From Phycisphaerae bacterium (lineage in GTDB: Bacteria > Planctomycetota > Phycisphaerae > Sedimentisphaerales > UBA12454), in NCBI GenBank assembly GCA_041652575.1, contig JBAZHC010000004.1:186001-250000 (forward strand): DNA of 64,000 nucleotides, in the 5' to 3' direction. Below, piece after piece: positions 43,169 to 52,359 of this stretch. The notes below the pieces were generated by a model. It saw only the letters and a list, made by a program, of their open reading frames with translations, did no database searches and was not told where the DNA came from. How positions within the stretch are numbered: the first letter of the stretch is position 1; every line of letters begins with the position of its first letter. Both the position numbers and the translations under genes were made by a program.

Positions 43169-44206
43169 ATGGAATACAACGGCAGATATAACTTTTTCGA
43201 CGCAAAGCAAATTAAGACCTATCCCCTTTCTACCCGCATTAATAAGGTAAAACTTGAAGACATGGTTTTGCCGAAGAATGTCGATAAGATGAAATTTGAT
43301 GTCCCATGTGCAACCGCAAAGGATATCGACGAGATAGCAGAAAAGGTGGTTGAGTTCCGCAGCCAGTCAAAACCCGTGATTTTCTTTACTGGTGCTCATC
43401 TCATAAAGAATGGCATGGGACCTCTCGTAGCGGATCTTGTTCGCAGAGATATCCTGACACTGGTCGCAGGCAACGGCGCCACAGCCATACACGATTTTGA
43501 ACTGGCATTTATCGGCCAGACAAGCGAATACGTGCCGATGGCACTTGAAAAAGGCCAGTTCGGAATGGCCTATGAATTTGCGTATATCAATACCGCTTTG
43601 TCGGTTGGTAATAAATATAAACTGGGGTATGGGGAATCGCTTGGACGTATGATTTGTGAAAAGGCATTTCGCGATGAAGTTTTGAACATTGCCGTGACAG
43701 CCGACTCGCCGAGGGAATTTAAATATCCTCAAATCAGCGTCCTTGCCGCCTGCTATGAAAAACAAATACCTTTTACGGTTCACGTGGGAATCGGTACGGA
43801 TGTTATCGACCAGCACGAATCTTTTGATGGGCAGGCTAAAGGCGGCTGTAGCGGCAGAGACTTTTTGATTTACACCGGTCAGACCGCCAAACTCAGTCAG
43901 GGGGGATTCGTATTCAATATCGGCTCGGCAATCACCGGTCCGGAAGTGCTTTTAAAGGCCGCTTCAATGGCGGCTAATATCGGCAAATGTCCGACTGGTA
44001 TTGTTACCGCCGATTTTGACCTTCGAGTTTACGAGCCTGCACAGGCAAGTGACGACGCGAGCCAGGGATATTATTTCCGCGACCAGAAAAGTGTTGTTAC
44101 ACGCATACCGGAAGCCTTTGAGGGAAAGGGCTTCTATGTGCAGGGGAACCAGAAACAGACATTTCCACTTTTATACAAAAGAATAGTCGAGAAACTCAAC
44201 AAATGA
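43169..44206 (+). CDS. Deoxyhypusine-synthase-like conserved protein
   Basis: The 345-residue soluble protein has a Rossmann-like core recalling the deoxyhypusine synthase superfamily: KPVIFFTGAHLIKNGMGPLV, LVAGNGATAIHDFELAFIG, VHVGIGTDVIDQHESFDG and FNIGSAITGPEVLLKAASMA. I see no lysine or eIF5A context expected of a real deoxyhypusine synthase (eIF5A is not bacterial), so the function is unassigned; NAD-dependent sugar chemistry is one guess. It lies between deoR and the PfkB-HAD fusion, three bases after the former and overlapping the latter by ATGA, so translation is coupled and the product probably acts in the same pathway. Confidence 0.7.
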   Translation: MEYNGRYNFFDAKQIKTYPLSTRINKVKLEDMVLPKNVDKMKFDVPCATAKDIDEIAEKVVEFRSQSKPVIFFTGAHLIKNGMGPLVADLVRRDILTLVAGNGATAIHDFELAFIGQTSEYVPMALEKGQFGMAYEFAYINTALSVGNKYKLGYGESLGRMICEKAFRDEVLNIAVTADSPREFKYPQISVLAACYEKQIPFTVHVGIGTDVIDQHESFDGQAKGGCSGRDFLIYTGQTAKLSQGGFVFNIGSAITGPEVLLKAASMAANIGKCPTGIVTADFDLRVYEPAQASDDASQGYYFRDQKSVVTRIPEAFEGKGFYVQGNQKQTFPLLYKRIVEKLNK

Positions 44207-46107
44207 ACATCGAACGAGCACAACAGATTCTTTCATCAATAAATAACGTATCTATCGCGGTATATGGGGATTTTTGTCTCGATGCATACTGGATGATGGA
44301 CCCTAAAGGCGGTGAAACAAGTGTCGAGACCGGCCTTAAAGCCAATACCGTCGCCAAACATTACTATACACTGGGCGGAGCATCTAATATTGTCGCTAAT
44401 ATCGCTGCATTGAAGCCGAAGTCGTGCCGAGTATTCGGTGTAATAGGAGAAGACATCTTCGGCAGAGAACTCGTAAGGCAGCTCGGACAACTGCATGTCG
44501 ATACTGCCGGTCTGGTTGTTCAGAAGGAAAACTTCGATACAATCGTTTTCGGCAAACCATATATCAGCGGACAGGAAAAACCGCGAGTGGATTTCGGATT
44601 TTTTAACAGGCGAACGGCAGAAACCGACGACCTCATCATATCAAACCTTCGCAAGGCAATGAAAGATGCCGACGTCCTGATTTTCAATCAGCAGGTACCC
44701 GGCTCAATTAATAATGAAAGCTTTATCGCCGCGGCAAATGAGCTTTTCAACGAATTCAGAAATAAACTCATTTTTATCGACAGCAGGCATTACAGCAGCA
44801 GTTTCGCCAACGTATATCGAAAGACCAACGCGGTTGAGGCAGCACGGCTGTGCGGCGCAGAGGCGAGATACGGCGATATCGTAACAATTGAGAACACAAA
44901 AAAATACGCACGTGAACTTTACAATAAAACAAGTAAAGCCGTATTCATAACGCGAGGCAGCCGAGGCCTTGTCGTGGCGGAATCGTCCGGCGTTCACGAA
45001 ATCCCCGGCATTCAGCTTCTCAGGAAAACTGATACAGTAGGCTGCGGGGATACCCTGCTTGCGACAGTTTCACTGTGTATGGCGGCAGGAGTCGGCCCGC
45101 TTGAATCGGCAACAATCGGAAATTTCGCAGCATCGGTAACGGCAACCAAACTTTTCCAGACAGGCACGGCGACAGCAGAAGAAATCCTCGAAATATCGCG
45201 TGATGTCGATTATATATATCAGCCTGAACTGGCAGACGACCGCAGAGGCGCCAAATTCGTACAAAATACAGATATAGAAATCTGCTACCCAACGGAGAAA
45301 ATCACACTCGGAAAAATCAAGCACGCCGTATTCGATCACGACGGCACCATATCGACACTTCGCCAGGGATGGGAAGCGATTATGGAGCCGGTGATGATTA
45401 AGGCAATGCTTGGCGAAAGATATAAAACAGCCGACGAAACGACTTATCATCGCGCCCAGGTTCGTGTACGTGAATATATCGACAAATCCACGGGCATCGA
45501 AACAATCAAACAAATGCAGGCACTTGTGGAAATGGTTCAGGAGTTCGGACTTGTGCCGCAGGAATACATCCTCGACAAATGGGGATATAAGAAAATTTAT
45601 AACGATGCCCTGATGCTGATGGTCAACGACAGGGTCGCAAGATTTCAGCGAGGCGAACTTAATATCAGTGACTTTACGGTGAAAGGTTCGCTCGAATTTC
45701 TGAAAATACTGAAAAACCGCGGCGTACGTTTGTATATGGCAAGCGGAACGGATTTGGATGACGTCGCCAAAGAGGCTAAAGTGCTCGGTTACGCGAATTT
45801 ATTCGACGGCGGTATTTACGGCTCAGTCGGCGATTCTGCGGCGTTTTCCAAGAAAATGGTAATCGCAAAAATCATGAACGAACACAATCTGCACGGCTCT
45901 GAACTATTGGTTGTCGGTGATGGACCGGTCGAAATGCGCGAAAGCAGAAAACGCGACGGCCTGGCACTGGGAATCGCAAGCAATGAGGTTCAGCGTTTTG
46001 GAATCAATTTGGAAAAACGAACACGCCTTATTAAGGCAGGCGCTCATTTTATCATTCCTGATTTTTCACAGCTAAAAAATCTCGAAAATCTTATTTTCCC
46101 AAAATAA
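44203..46107 (+). CDS. PfkB-family (HldE/RfaE-like) kinase fused to a HAD phosphatase
   Basis: The 634-residue protein joins two opposite activities. Residues about 1-335 are a PfkB kinase closest in style to the kinase half of HldE (YGDFCLDAYW, GGASNIVANIA, TDTVGCGDTLLA with the base Asp283). Residues about 368-634 are a HAD phosphatase: FDHDGT with nucleophile Asp378, a cap of about 110 residues, MASGTD, and VVGDGPVEMRES. In heptose metabolism a kinase (HldE) and a HAD phosphatase (GmhB) act in sequence to move phosphate from C7 to C1; a fusion could do the same for a sugar here. That is inference; the HAD is larger than GmhB. It is the last gene of the deoR operon. Confidence 0.83.
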   Translation: MNIERAQQILSSINNVSIAVYGDFCLDAYWMMDPKGGETSVETGLKANTVAKHYYTLGGASNIVANIAALKPKSCRVFGVIGEDIFGRELVRQLGQLHVDTAGLVVQKENFDTIVFGKPYISGQEKPRVDFGFFNRRTAETDDLIISNLRKAMKDADVLIFNQQVPGSINNESFIAAANELFNEFRNKLIFIDSRHYSSSFANVYRKTNAVEAARLCGAEARYGDIVTIENTKKYARELYNKTSKAVFITRGSRGLVVAESSGVHEIPGIQLLRKTDTVGCGDTLLATVSLCMAAGVGPLESATIGNFAASVTATKLFQTGTATAEEILEISRDVDYIYQPELADDRRGAKFVQNTDIEICYPTEKITLGKIKHAVFDHDGTISTLRQGWEAIMEPVMIKAMLGERYKTADETTYHRAQVRVREYIDKSTGIETIKQMQALVEMVQEFGLVPQEYILDKWGYKKIYNDALMLMVNDRVARFQRGELNISDFTVKGSLEFLKILKNRGVRLYMASGTDLDDVAKEAKVLGYANLFDGGIYGSVGDSAAFSKKMVIAKIMNEHNLHGSELLVVGDGPVEMRESRKRDGLALGIASNEVQRFGINLEKRTRLIKAGAHFIIPDFSQLKNLENLIFPK

Positions 46108-46173
46108 TCCGCATATTTCAATCGCACTAATTCGGAGCTTGCGGAAACTGTGCTGTTCACGCCTGAGAAACAA

Positions 46174-47085
46174 TTACGGCATTGTCTGCATCCATTGCTC
46201 GGCGAGAATCGTAAAGTCGGCAAAGTTAATATAAGAATCGCGATTGATATCAGCCCCGCCGCACCAATCAGGAGAAGAACACTGACCAAGCCAACTGCCG
46301 GTCATCATTTCAAGGTCGGTGAAATCAACGCTTTTGTCGCCGTTGAGGTCGGGATTATAAATGAGCATTTGTATCTGCTGAGAAGTTAAAATAGAATTAT
46401 AAATTCTGACATCGTCAATTATTCCAAGCGTACAAGACCACGTATTGCTCTGAACATCGTAAGCAGCACCAAGGGAAGGTCTTTGCGGAGGCAGAAAATT
46501 GCCGAACGAGCCGTCCATCGGAAATTCGCCGATAAGGCTGCCGTCAAAATAAACTTTGTACCCAGAAGAAGTATCCATAGCGTCAACTGTAACAACAAAA
46601 TGATGCCACATAGAAAAAACTGTATTTGCCGGAAGGTCAACAACGATAGAATCGCCTTCACTTAAAAACAATTTTAAACTCAACGCATTGCCGCTCGAAG
46701 GATAATAAGACGGATAGCACCATGCGCCAATATTGGCAAAGCCATTATACGATGGTGAAGGATTCGCTGAATCGAGTTTTATCCACATCGCCAAAGACGC
46801 GGCACCGTCGCTGAAATCGCCTTCGTAGTCATTAATCGAACACGAATACAACTGAATATACCCGCCTGTAAATTCAAGAGCGCCTGCTCCTGAAACAGCG
46901 TCAGTGGAAAAACTGCAATTGCCGACAATCGTACCATCATTGCCATACTCTGAAGAATCCTGCCCGATATTACCTGCGTTATCGAACCGCCACCAGCCTG
47001 TAAGCTCGGCATTGGCGGATACCACAAACAAAAGAACAGCTAATACAGCAACTGCTGTTTTCATAATTTTATCAGAAACTCGCAT
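46174..47085 (-). CDS. Secreted LamG-domain protein with dockerin-like tail
   Basis: The 303-residue protein has a signal peptide (ending V-V-S-A-N-A), a LamG/concanavalin domain (about 28-235: GWWRFDNAGNIGQDSSEYGN, WHHFVVTVDA, KVYFDGSLIGEF, LGIIDDVRIYN) and a dockerin-like EF-hand pair (DLNGDKSVDFTDLEMM, DINRDSYINFADFTILAEQW). ATG 47085 follows GGGA and overlaps the end of the lyase gene by 14 bases; ATG 47064 is the alternative and gives a tighter signal peptide. Overlap with the lyase suggests coexpression from the LacI-controlled promoter and a partner role, for example glycan binding. No catalytic motif is seen. Confidence 0.8.
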   Translation of the reverse strand: MRVSDKIMKTAVAVLAVLLFVVSANAELTGWWRFDNAGNIGQDSSEYGNDGTIVGNCSFSTDAVSGAGALEFTGGYIQLYSCSINDYEGDFSDGAASLAMWIKLDSANPSPSYNGFANIGAWCYPSYYPSSGNALSLKLFLSEGDSIVVDLPANTVFSMWHHFVVTVDAMDTSSGYKVYFDGSLIGEFPMDGSFGNFLPPQRPSLGAAYDVQSNTWSCTLGIIDDVRIYNSILTSQQIQMLIYNPDLNGDKSVDFTDLEMMTGSWLGQCSSPDWCGGADINRDSYINFADFTILAEQWMQTMP

Positions 47086-50000
47086 ATATATTCCCTGTAG
47101 GACTGGTGTCATAAGAAATATGAACTACCCTGCCGTCGGACAAATTCACATCCCAGCTTGTAGAACTGATTGTCGTTACACTTTGCACAAGCGAACTGGT
47201 TCCAGCATGAAGAGGCACAAGCAAAGTAAGAAACTGAACGGTACCGTTGCCGGTTTTTTTGTGCTGAAGCGTAGTCGCTGTTGTATTCGATGCGCCAATT
47301 TTCCAGCCCATTATCTCTGGGCTGGTCTGGCCGACTGTTCTATAAATACTCAAACCAGAAGTTATAAGCGGAACAATTTCGAGGTTTGCCTGGCCTGAGT
47401 TTGTCGTATCGACCCAGTTTGTATTGCGAACGGTTGTGCTGGTAGTATTCAAATGCCAGCGGACATCGTAAGTATGACTCGAAGAATCCCTTGCGACCAT
47501 AGTATCGCAGACGATAAAAATATCAGGTTTGAGGAAATAAACCCTGCGGTAATGCCTTGCAGGATAAACCCAGCCCGATTTAAAAGTGCTGTCGTCCCAG
47601 TAAGGATACGCATCAGATGTACCCTGCCCCTGCATACCATAGGCGTTTTCATAAATGCCGGAAGCAAAATCATGAGTCGAATCCGATTCCCACCGACAAT
47701 CTGAAATCGGCTGATAAGGCATCTGTGACGGCTGAGGTGTTCCCCAGCTTCTCCGCTGAGGACGATTGTCAACCATAACAGTATTATGTGAGAAGGCATC
47801 CATCGCATATTCAGACCAGATATTATCTGTATAATCGACTCGCTCGGAATCGAAAAGAATCTTCCTGCCGTAAGCCCAGAGAACTACATTTAGCTTGTCC
47901 TGATGGGCGTGACCTTTTCCAATCGGCCCGACATCGAAACCGAGATAATTATCTGCCGTCCCCCAGCCCGAACGCATCGCAGCATAGCCGGCATAAGGAA
48001 GAAAAGCGGATGTATAACTCGGAGCAGAACCCTGACTGCCGTTTGTCGCAATCCATTTGAAATCGGGACGGGACGGATAGTACGCATAATACGAATTCAT
48101 AAAACTTTTGACATCAAATTCGTAATTATCGTTATATGAAGGATCGTGTCCGTCAGGTGCCATTATTTTAACGAATGAATCCAAGGGCGTTTCACACAAC
48201 GGTACAATTAAATCAACATTCAATTCATTAGTGCGATCGACCGCTTCGGCAAGGTCGCAAATCGTAAAGTAATTGTAAAAGGCCTGTGCGTATGCACAAG
48301 TTAATTCAACTCCCATTCCATCGGGCAGATAACTTTGAGTCATATCGTCAATAGCCGTCTGGCAGGCATAATTTCGCCACGCCGTGGCATCCGCCAATTC
48401 AGGGAAGAATACACCTGTACTGTAAAGCCCAGCCATAGCAAAGGTGAGCCAGTTGCCGGAAGTTGCGTGATTATCCCGTAAATGCTTGGATTGCTCCCAT
48501 GCCGATTTCACGGCGATATTCATTGTATTATCATCGAATAAGGGTGAATTCTGGCAATATGCAAAAGCGTTAAGCCAGCCTGTACGCATACGAATACCGG
48601 TGGCAATAGTGCTCCAGTAATGATCGTCAACATCGGCGGCCTGTGCGACCTGGCCAATCCAGCTCCGCATCACATTGACATAATCAGTAACGGCAGGATA
48701 CTCGGTCTGGGAATACCAATATGCCCTGCCGAGCGTTTCGAGGAAATACATCCTATACCAATTGCTTGAAAGCTCCGGCGTACTGAGCCAGTCATAATCG
48801 CCGTTGGCCAGCCAGTAATTATTATTATAAATTCCGGTATGATTCGCAAAATCATACGCATAGGACAAATCTGAAGACGAACCCTGAGAAGGTACTTTGA
48901 TATGCGGGTCCCAGTACCAGATTTTTTCTGTTCGCTGCCTGAGATATTTTGCAAATTCTTTTCTGGCGTTCGGATAATTGCCCTGCTGAACAGCGGTTTT
49001 AACAGCCGAGAGTCCGTTGTAATTCAAATTCAAAAGACTATTGAAGAACTGACTGTCGGTTAAAACTGTGTCAGGCACAACAGGCTGATAAACGAACTTA
49101 TCGCTGGTTGCAAGCTGCCATGTTGCCCCGTTCTTTGCTAATATGGCTGAATTATTTACTTTTGTGCCGCAGGGATTATAAATCTCGTAAACGGCCTGCT
49201 GGGCGGGTGTCGTTAAAGTTCGTTCGATTGAGTAGTTTACAAATAAACGATTACGTTTATCTATCGAGAGCACCGAATCATAAAAAGTCTCCGGCGAGGC
49301 TTGTCCCGAATTATCGTTCCAGGGCGTTACCAGAGCCGCCGGCGAACTCCATGATTGTCCACTCTGCTTATAGGTATATTTCAATGACCTGCTCAAATCT
49401 GAAATATCCGCTGCGACAACATGAACGGTGCCGCTCGTATCGCAAACCATACTTGCGCGAACAAGGCCGGTAAGAGTTTCAGGTGTGCTCCAGCCGGAAG
49501 CAACTGTATTCGGCTGCGAAGATTTTAGATACGTACAATATTTTCCGGAACCGCCGGTGTACGGAGTTAAAATCACATGCAGATAACCGTTTTTATCGAC
49601 TGAAATGCACGGCCAGTTATTTTCATTAGGGTATCCAATATCAGTATTGCCGAGCAAAACCATATTCGTAGTACCGGTCGCACGGTCGTATGTAATGCCG
49701 TATATCGGAGTTCCGGGATTGGCATTTGCGGTGGCACACGGAAAAACTATATGTGTTTTATTATTGCGGGTAACAAGAATGTTAGACTGATTTTTAAAGC
49801 CGCCACCGGCAACTGGTACAGATGCAACCTGAACAGGCGCAGAAAAAACCGGGTTTCCGCTGCCATCCTTAGTAACAACGACTAGGCCAAGTGTATTGAC
49901 ACTGTTCTGCATATATCTAATAAGAAGTGAAGGCGGACCGGAATCATTATTCCCGTCCCTGCATTCCATTCTGACATCGAGCGGAGAACCTGGAATTAAA

Positions 50001-51193
50001 AACGCACGCCATGAGCGACCGACATCTTTTGATAACATAAGGCAATAACCGACAGATGTAGGATTAGCTATCGCATAAATATAATTGTAGTTATCAAGAT
50101 ATATCCTGTTTTCGCCGCACTGTTCGAATGTTCCGTCCCACTGAGGATAATCGCTTAGTATCGCATCGGAGAAATACGACCTGAATTTAACGCCGTTATA
50201 ATCCGCTATATCAACCCATGAATCGCCTTTGAAATATTGCTGGTCATCCGGCCCGAAACCGACAGGATTCGGAGTATAGTGCGGATTATAGCCGTAAAGT
50301 TCGCGTTCCTGTCTGAAATATGTCTGGTGCTGTATCGGAGCGTTAACACCGGCAAGGCCCGGCTTTATTTCCGGTGCGTTACCGTAAATATCTATCTGGG
50401 CAGGCACACCCGGAGCGGAAACCCACATCGGGAAAACTATATCCGGCATCGGAGCAAGTGTGGAAAAATAAAAGTTGTCCATATTGTACGATGGAGCCGT
50501 ACTGGTATATGAAGTCGAATTGTAGGCATTTCTAACGCCTAAGGCATCCAGACCCACGGAAAATTTATTGGTGCCGCTTAAGAGAACACCCGATATATTG
50601 CCGACAGGAGACCATTGCTGCGAATCTGTTATCCATTGATAAAGCTGGACATCAGCAACGGTATTACCGCCCTGATTGTAAACATGCATTTTGACTCGAT
50701 AAGTATCAGTGGCAACCGAACCGGTAATCGGTGAAAGCTGAACGGTGTAAGCTGTTCCATCGGAAGCATTTTGCTGCGCCTGTGCAATTACCGATGCACC
50801 GCCCAATGTCAAAGCAATCCAGTTACGATTCGTGCTCGAACTTAAATTGTCGCTTTGAGAATAAAATATACCGAAGAGACTTTGGTAGCTTGTCGTTCCG
50901 GAAAGATATTGGAAATCCAGCCCCATCCAAAATTCGTGTACAGCACCGGCAGAAGTCCCAGCGGCAATCGCATCGGAGCCCAAATATTTGTAAAGCTGCG
51001 CTACAGTATTGGCGCCATTTTTCCGCTTAAGCTGTGTATTGATATAACCGGGATAGATGTTAAAAACACCCTGACTGGAGGACTCCACTCTTTGCAGCCA
51101 ATCGTTAACATTCCAGTTCTGAAGTATAGTGGCCGGCCGGGCATTTGCCGCAAATACAAACAATACAAAAATTACAAGCAACGTCTTTTTCAT
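47072..51193 (-). CDS. Large secreted heparinase II/III-type polysaccharide lyase with sandwich module and propeller
   Basis: The 1373-residue protein starts at ATG 51193 (signal peptide about 1-20). Residues about 20-250 are the same sandwich module as in the proteins at 27495 and 29485 (GLDALGVRN, MDNFYFSTLAP). About 300-690 look like a BNR/exo-sialidase-type propeller (VGRSWRAFLIPGSP, ISVDKNGYLHVIL). About 720-1010 are the alpha/alpha toroid of heparinase II/III lyases (PDGMGVELTCAYAQAFY near 957), and about 1060-1373 the C-terminal sandwich, with GKGHAHQDKLNVVLWAYG near 1092 and FSHNTVMVDN. Such lyases split uronate-containing glycans by beta-elimination. A LacI-type operator and promoter lie just upstream. 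Confidence 0.82.
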   Translation of the reverse strand: MKKTLLVIFVLFVFAANARPATILQNWNVNDWLQRVESSSQGVFNIYPGYINTQLKRKNGANTVAQLYKYLGSDAIAAGTSAGAVHEFWMGLDFQYLSGTTSYQSLFGIFYSQSDNLSSSTNRNWIALTLGGASVIAQAQQNASDGTAYTVQLSPITGSVATDTYRVKMHVYNQGGNTVADVQLYQWITDSQQWSPVGNISGVLLSGTNKFSVGLDALGVRNAYNSTSYTSTAPSYNMDNFYFSTLAPMPDIVFPMWVSAPGVPAQIDIYGNAPEIKPGLAGVNAPIQHQTYFRQERELYGYNPHYTPNPVGFGPDDQQYFKGDSWVDIADYNGVKFRSYFSDAILSDYPQWDGTFEQCGENRIYLDNYNYIYAIANPTSVGYCLMLSKDVGRSWRAFLIPGSPLDVRMECRDGNNDSGPPSLLIRYMQNSVNTLGLVVVTKDGSGNPVFSAPVQVASVPVAGGGFKNQSNILVTRNNKTHIVFPCATANANPGTPIYGITYDRATGTTNMVLLGNTDIGYPNENNWPCISVDKNGYLHVILTPYTGGSGKYCTYLKSSQPNTVASGWSTPETLTGLVRASMVCDTSGTVHVVAADISDLSRSLKYTYKQSGQSWSSPAALVTPWNDNSGQASPETFYDSVLSIDKRNRLFVNYSIERTLTTPAQQAVYEIYNPCGTKVNNSAILAKNGATWQLATSDKFVYQPVVPDTVLTDSQFFNSLLNLNYNGLSAVKTAVQQGNYPNARKEFAKYLRQRTEKIWYWDPHIKVPSQGSSSDLSYAYDFANHTGIYNNNYWLANGDYDWLSTPELSSNWYRMYFLETLGRAYWYSQTEYPAVTDYVNVMRSWIGQVAQAADVDDHYWSTIATGIRMRTGWLNAFAYCQNSPLFDDNTMNIAVKSAWEQSKHLRDNHATSGNWLTFAMAGLYSTGVFFPELADATAWRNYACQTAIDDMTQSYLPDGMGVELTCAYAQAFYNYFTICDLAEAVDRTNELNVDLIVPLCETPLDSFVKIMAPDGHDPSYNDNYEFDVKSFMNSYYAYYPSRPDFKWIATNGSQGSAPSYTSAFLPYAGYAAMRSGWGTADNYLGFDVGPIGKGHAHQDKLNVVLWAYGRKILFDSERVDYTDNIWSEYAMDAFSHNTVMVDNRPQRRSWGTPQPSQMPYQPISDCRWESDSTHDFASGIYENAYGMQGQGTSDAYPYWDDSTFKSGWVYPARHYRRVYFLKPDIFIVCDTMVARDSSSHTYDVRWHLNTTSTTVRNTNWVDTTNSGQANLEIVPLITSGLSIYRTVGQTSPEIMGWKIGASNTTATTLQHKKTGNGTVQFLTLLVPLHAGTSSLVQSVTTISSTSWDVNLSDGRVVHISYDTSPTGNIYASF

Positions 51194-51247
51194 CACTATC
51201 CCAGAAAACAACACGTTTAAGGCCTTATATAACGCCAAAAAAGGCGT

Positions 51248-51290
51248 TGAAGCCTTTCAACATCATACAGAAACAATCCGGCCAATGCAA
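51248..51290 (-). promoter_or_regulatory. Lyase promoter with LacI-type operator (site 6)
   Basis: On the minus strand TTGCAT (51290-51285) and TATGAT (51267-51262) are 17 bases apart. The palindrome at 51248-51259 (TGAAGCCTTTCA on the plus strand) begins two bases after the -10; it differs from the consensus at one central base. Confidence 0.7.
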
Positions 51291-51312
51291 GTAAAAACAG
51301 GTTAAATAATCG

Positions 51313-52341
51313 TTAATTTTTACTATTATCCCGCATAGATTCGAGCATTGCGATGATATTATCGGGCTTTGAGCCGGGCGGAATCGTATGCGACGGACAT
51401 ACTATTACATCGCCATTTCTGCCAAGCTCAATAAGGTGTTTTGTTTCGTTATAAACCTGTTCTGGACTGCCGAACGCCAGTGCGTCCTGTGTGCTGACCC
51501 CGCCCCAGAAACAAAGCCGGTTTTTATAAGTTTTAATTGCCCAGTCGACATCAATTACTTCAGGCTGGAAAGGATTAAAACTGTTCACGCCGATTTCGAT
51601 AAATTCATCGAAAAGCTCCTGAACTTTTCCGCAGGAATGAATTGAAACGAATTTGCCTGCGTCACGAACAATCGCGTACATTTTCGTTATATGCGGTTTT
51701 ATAAATGTATGCCACATTTGCGGCGAAATCTGCAGGCCTAATTGTGTGCCCCAGTCATCGCCAAAGTGAACGCCGTCAAATTCAAGATTGTCTATTGCAC
51801 GGTGGAGTACTTTGCAATTGTAATCGCAGATTTTGCCGAAATATTCCGCGACAAATGTCTGGTCGGCTGCGAGGTCCATCATAAGATTTTCCATACCCCT
51901 CATCGCCCAGGCCCTTTCCCAAAGCGAAAGATTCAGTCTTGCCAAACGATATTTCCCCGCTGCCCTTGCTTTACTGAAAGTATCGCGAGCTTTTACGAAA
52001 AATGAATCCGGCAGAGGCTCGGGAAATGAATAACTTTTGAGATTTTCCGGGGTAATCCACGCGTTTTCAGGTACGCCGATATTTTTGTCCTGTGTGCGGT
52101 TCCAGATAACGCCGAAGACATCCTTATAGAAGCCCGGCTTTATAATTTCGCCGGCAGGTTCAAGGTCAACCCTGACAACAGGCTGTTCGATATATTTGCT
52201 GACGTAATTTTTATCACCGGTATAAGCGACCATTTCCGCTTCCATATCGACTGTGCAGCGAACTTCGCAGGGAACACTATCTGCGGGTTTATGTGTAAGT
52301 GCCGCGATAACTCTTTCAACCGGCAGCATTTGATTTTTCAT
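51313..52341 (-). CDS. Uroporphyrinogen-decarboxylase-like protein (COG0407/MtaA type), copy B
   Basis: The 342-residue barrel protein resembles copy A at 39675: LWERAWAMRGMENLMMDLAA, VHFGDDWGTQLGLQISPQMW, VSIHSCGKVQELFDEFIEIG, CFWGGVSTQDALAFGSPEQV and VIVCPSHTIPPGS. It retains the H-x-C motif plus a late Cys, as in zinc-dependent methylcobamide:thiol methyltransferases. No corrinoid protein is in the window. It is the third of three consecutive URO-D-like genes; SD AAAGGAAA precedes the ATG. A methyl-transfer role on methylated glycan products is one hypothesis. Confidence 0.78.
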   Translation of the reverse strand: MKNQMLPVERVIAALTHKPADSVPCEVRCTVDMEAEMVAYTGDKNYVSKYIEQPVVRVDLEPAGEIIKPGFYKDVFGVIWNRTQDKNIGVPENAWITPENLKSYSFPEPLPDSFFVKARDTFSKARAAGKYRLARLNLSLWERAWAMRGMENLMMDLAADQTFVAEYFGKICDYNCKVLHRAIDNLEFDGVHFGDDWGTQLGLQISPQMWHTFIKPHITKMYAIVRDAGKFVSIHSCGKVQELFDEFIEIGVNSFNPFQPEVIDVDWAIKTYKNRLCFWGGVSTQDALAFGSPEQVYNETKHLIELGRNGDVIVCPSHTIPPGSKPDNIIAMLESMRDNSKN

Positions 52342-52359
52342 AATATGAGTTTCCTTTGC

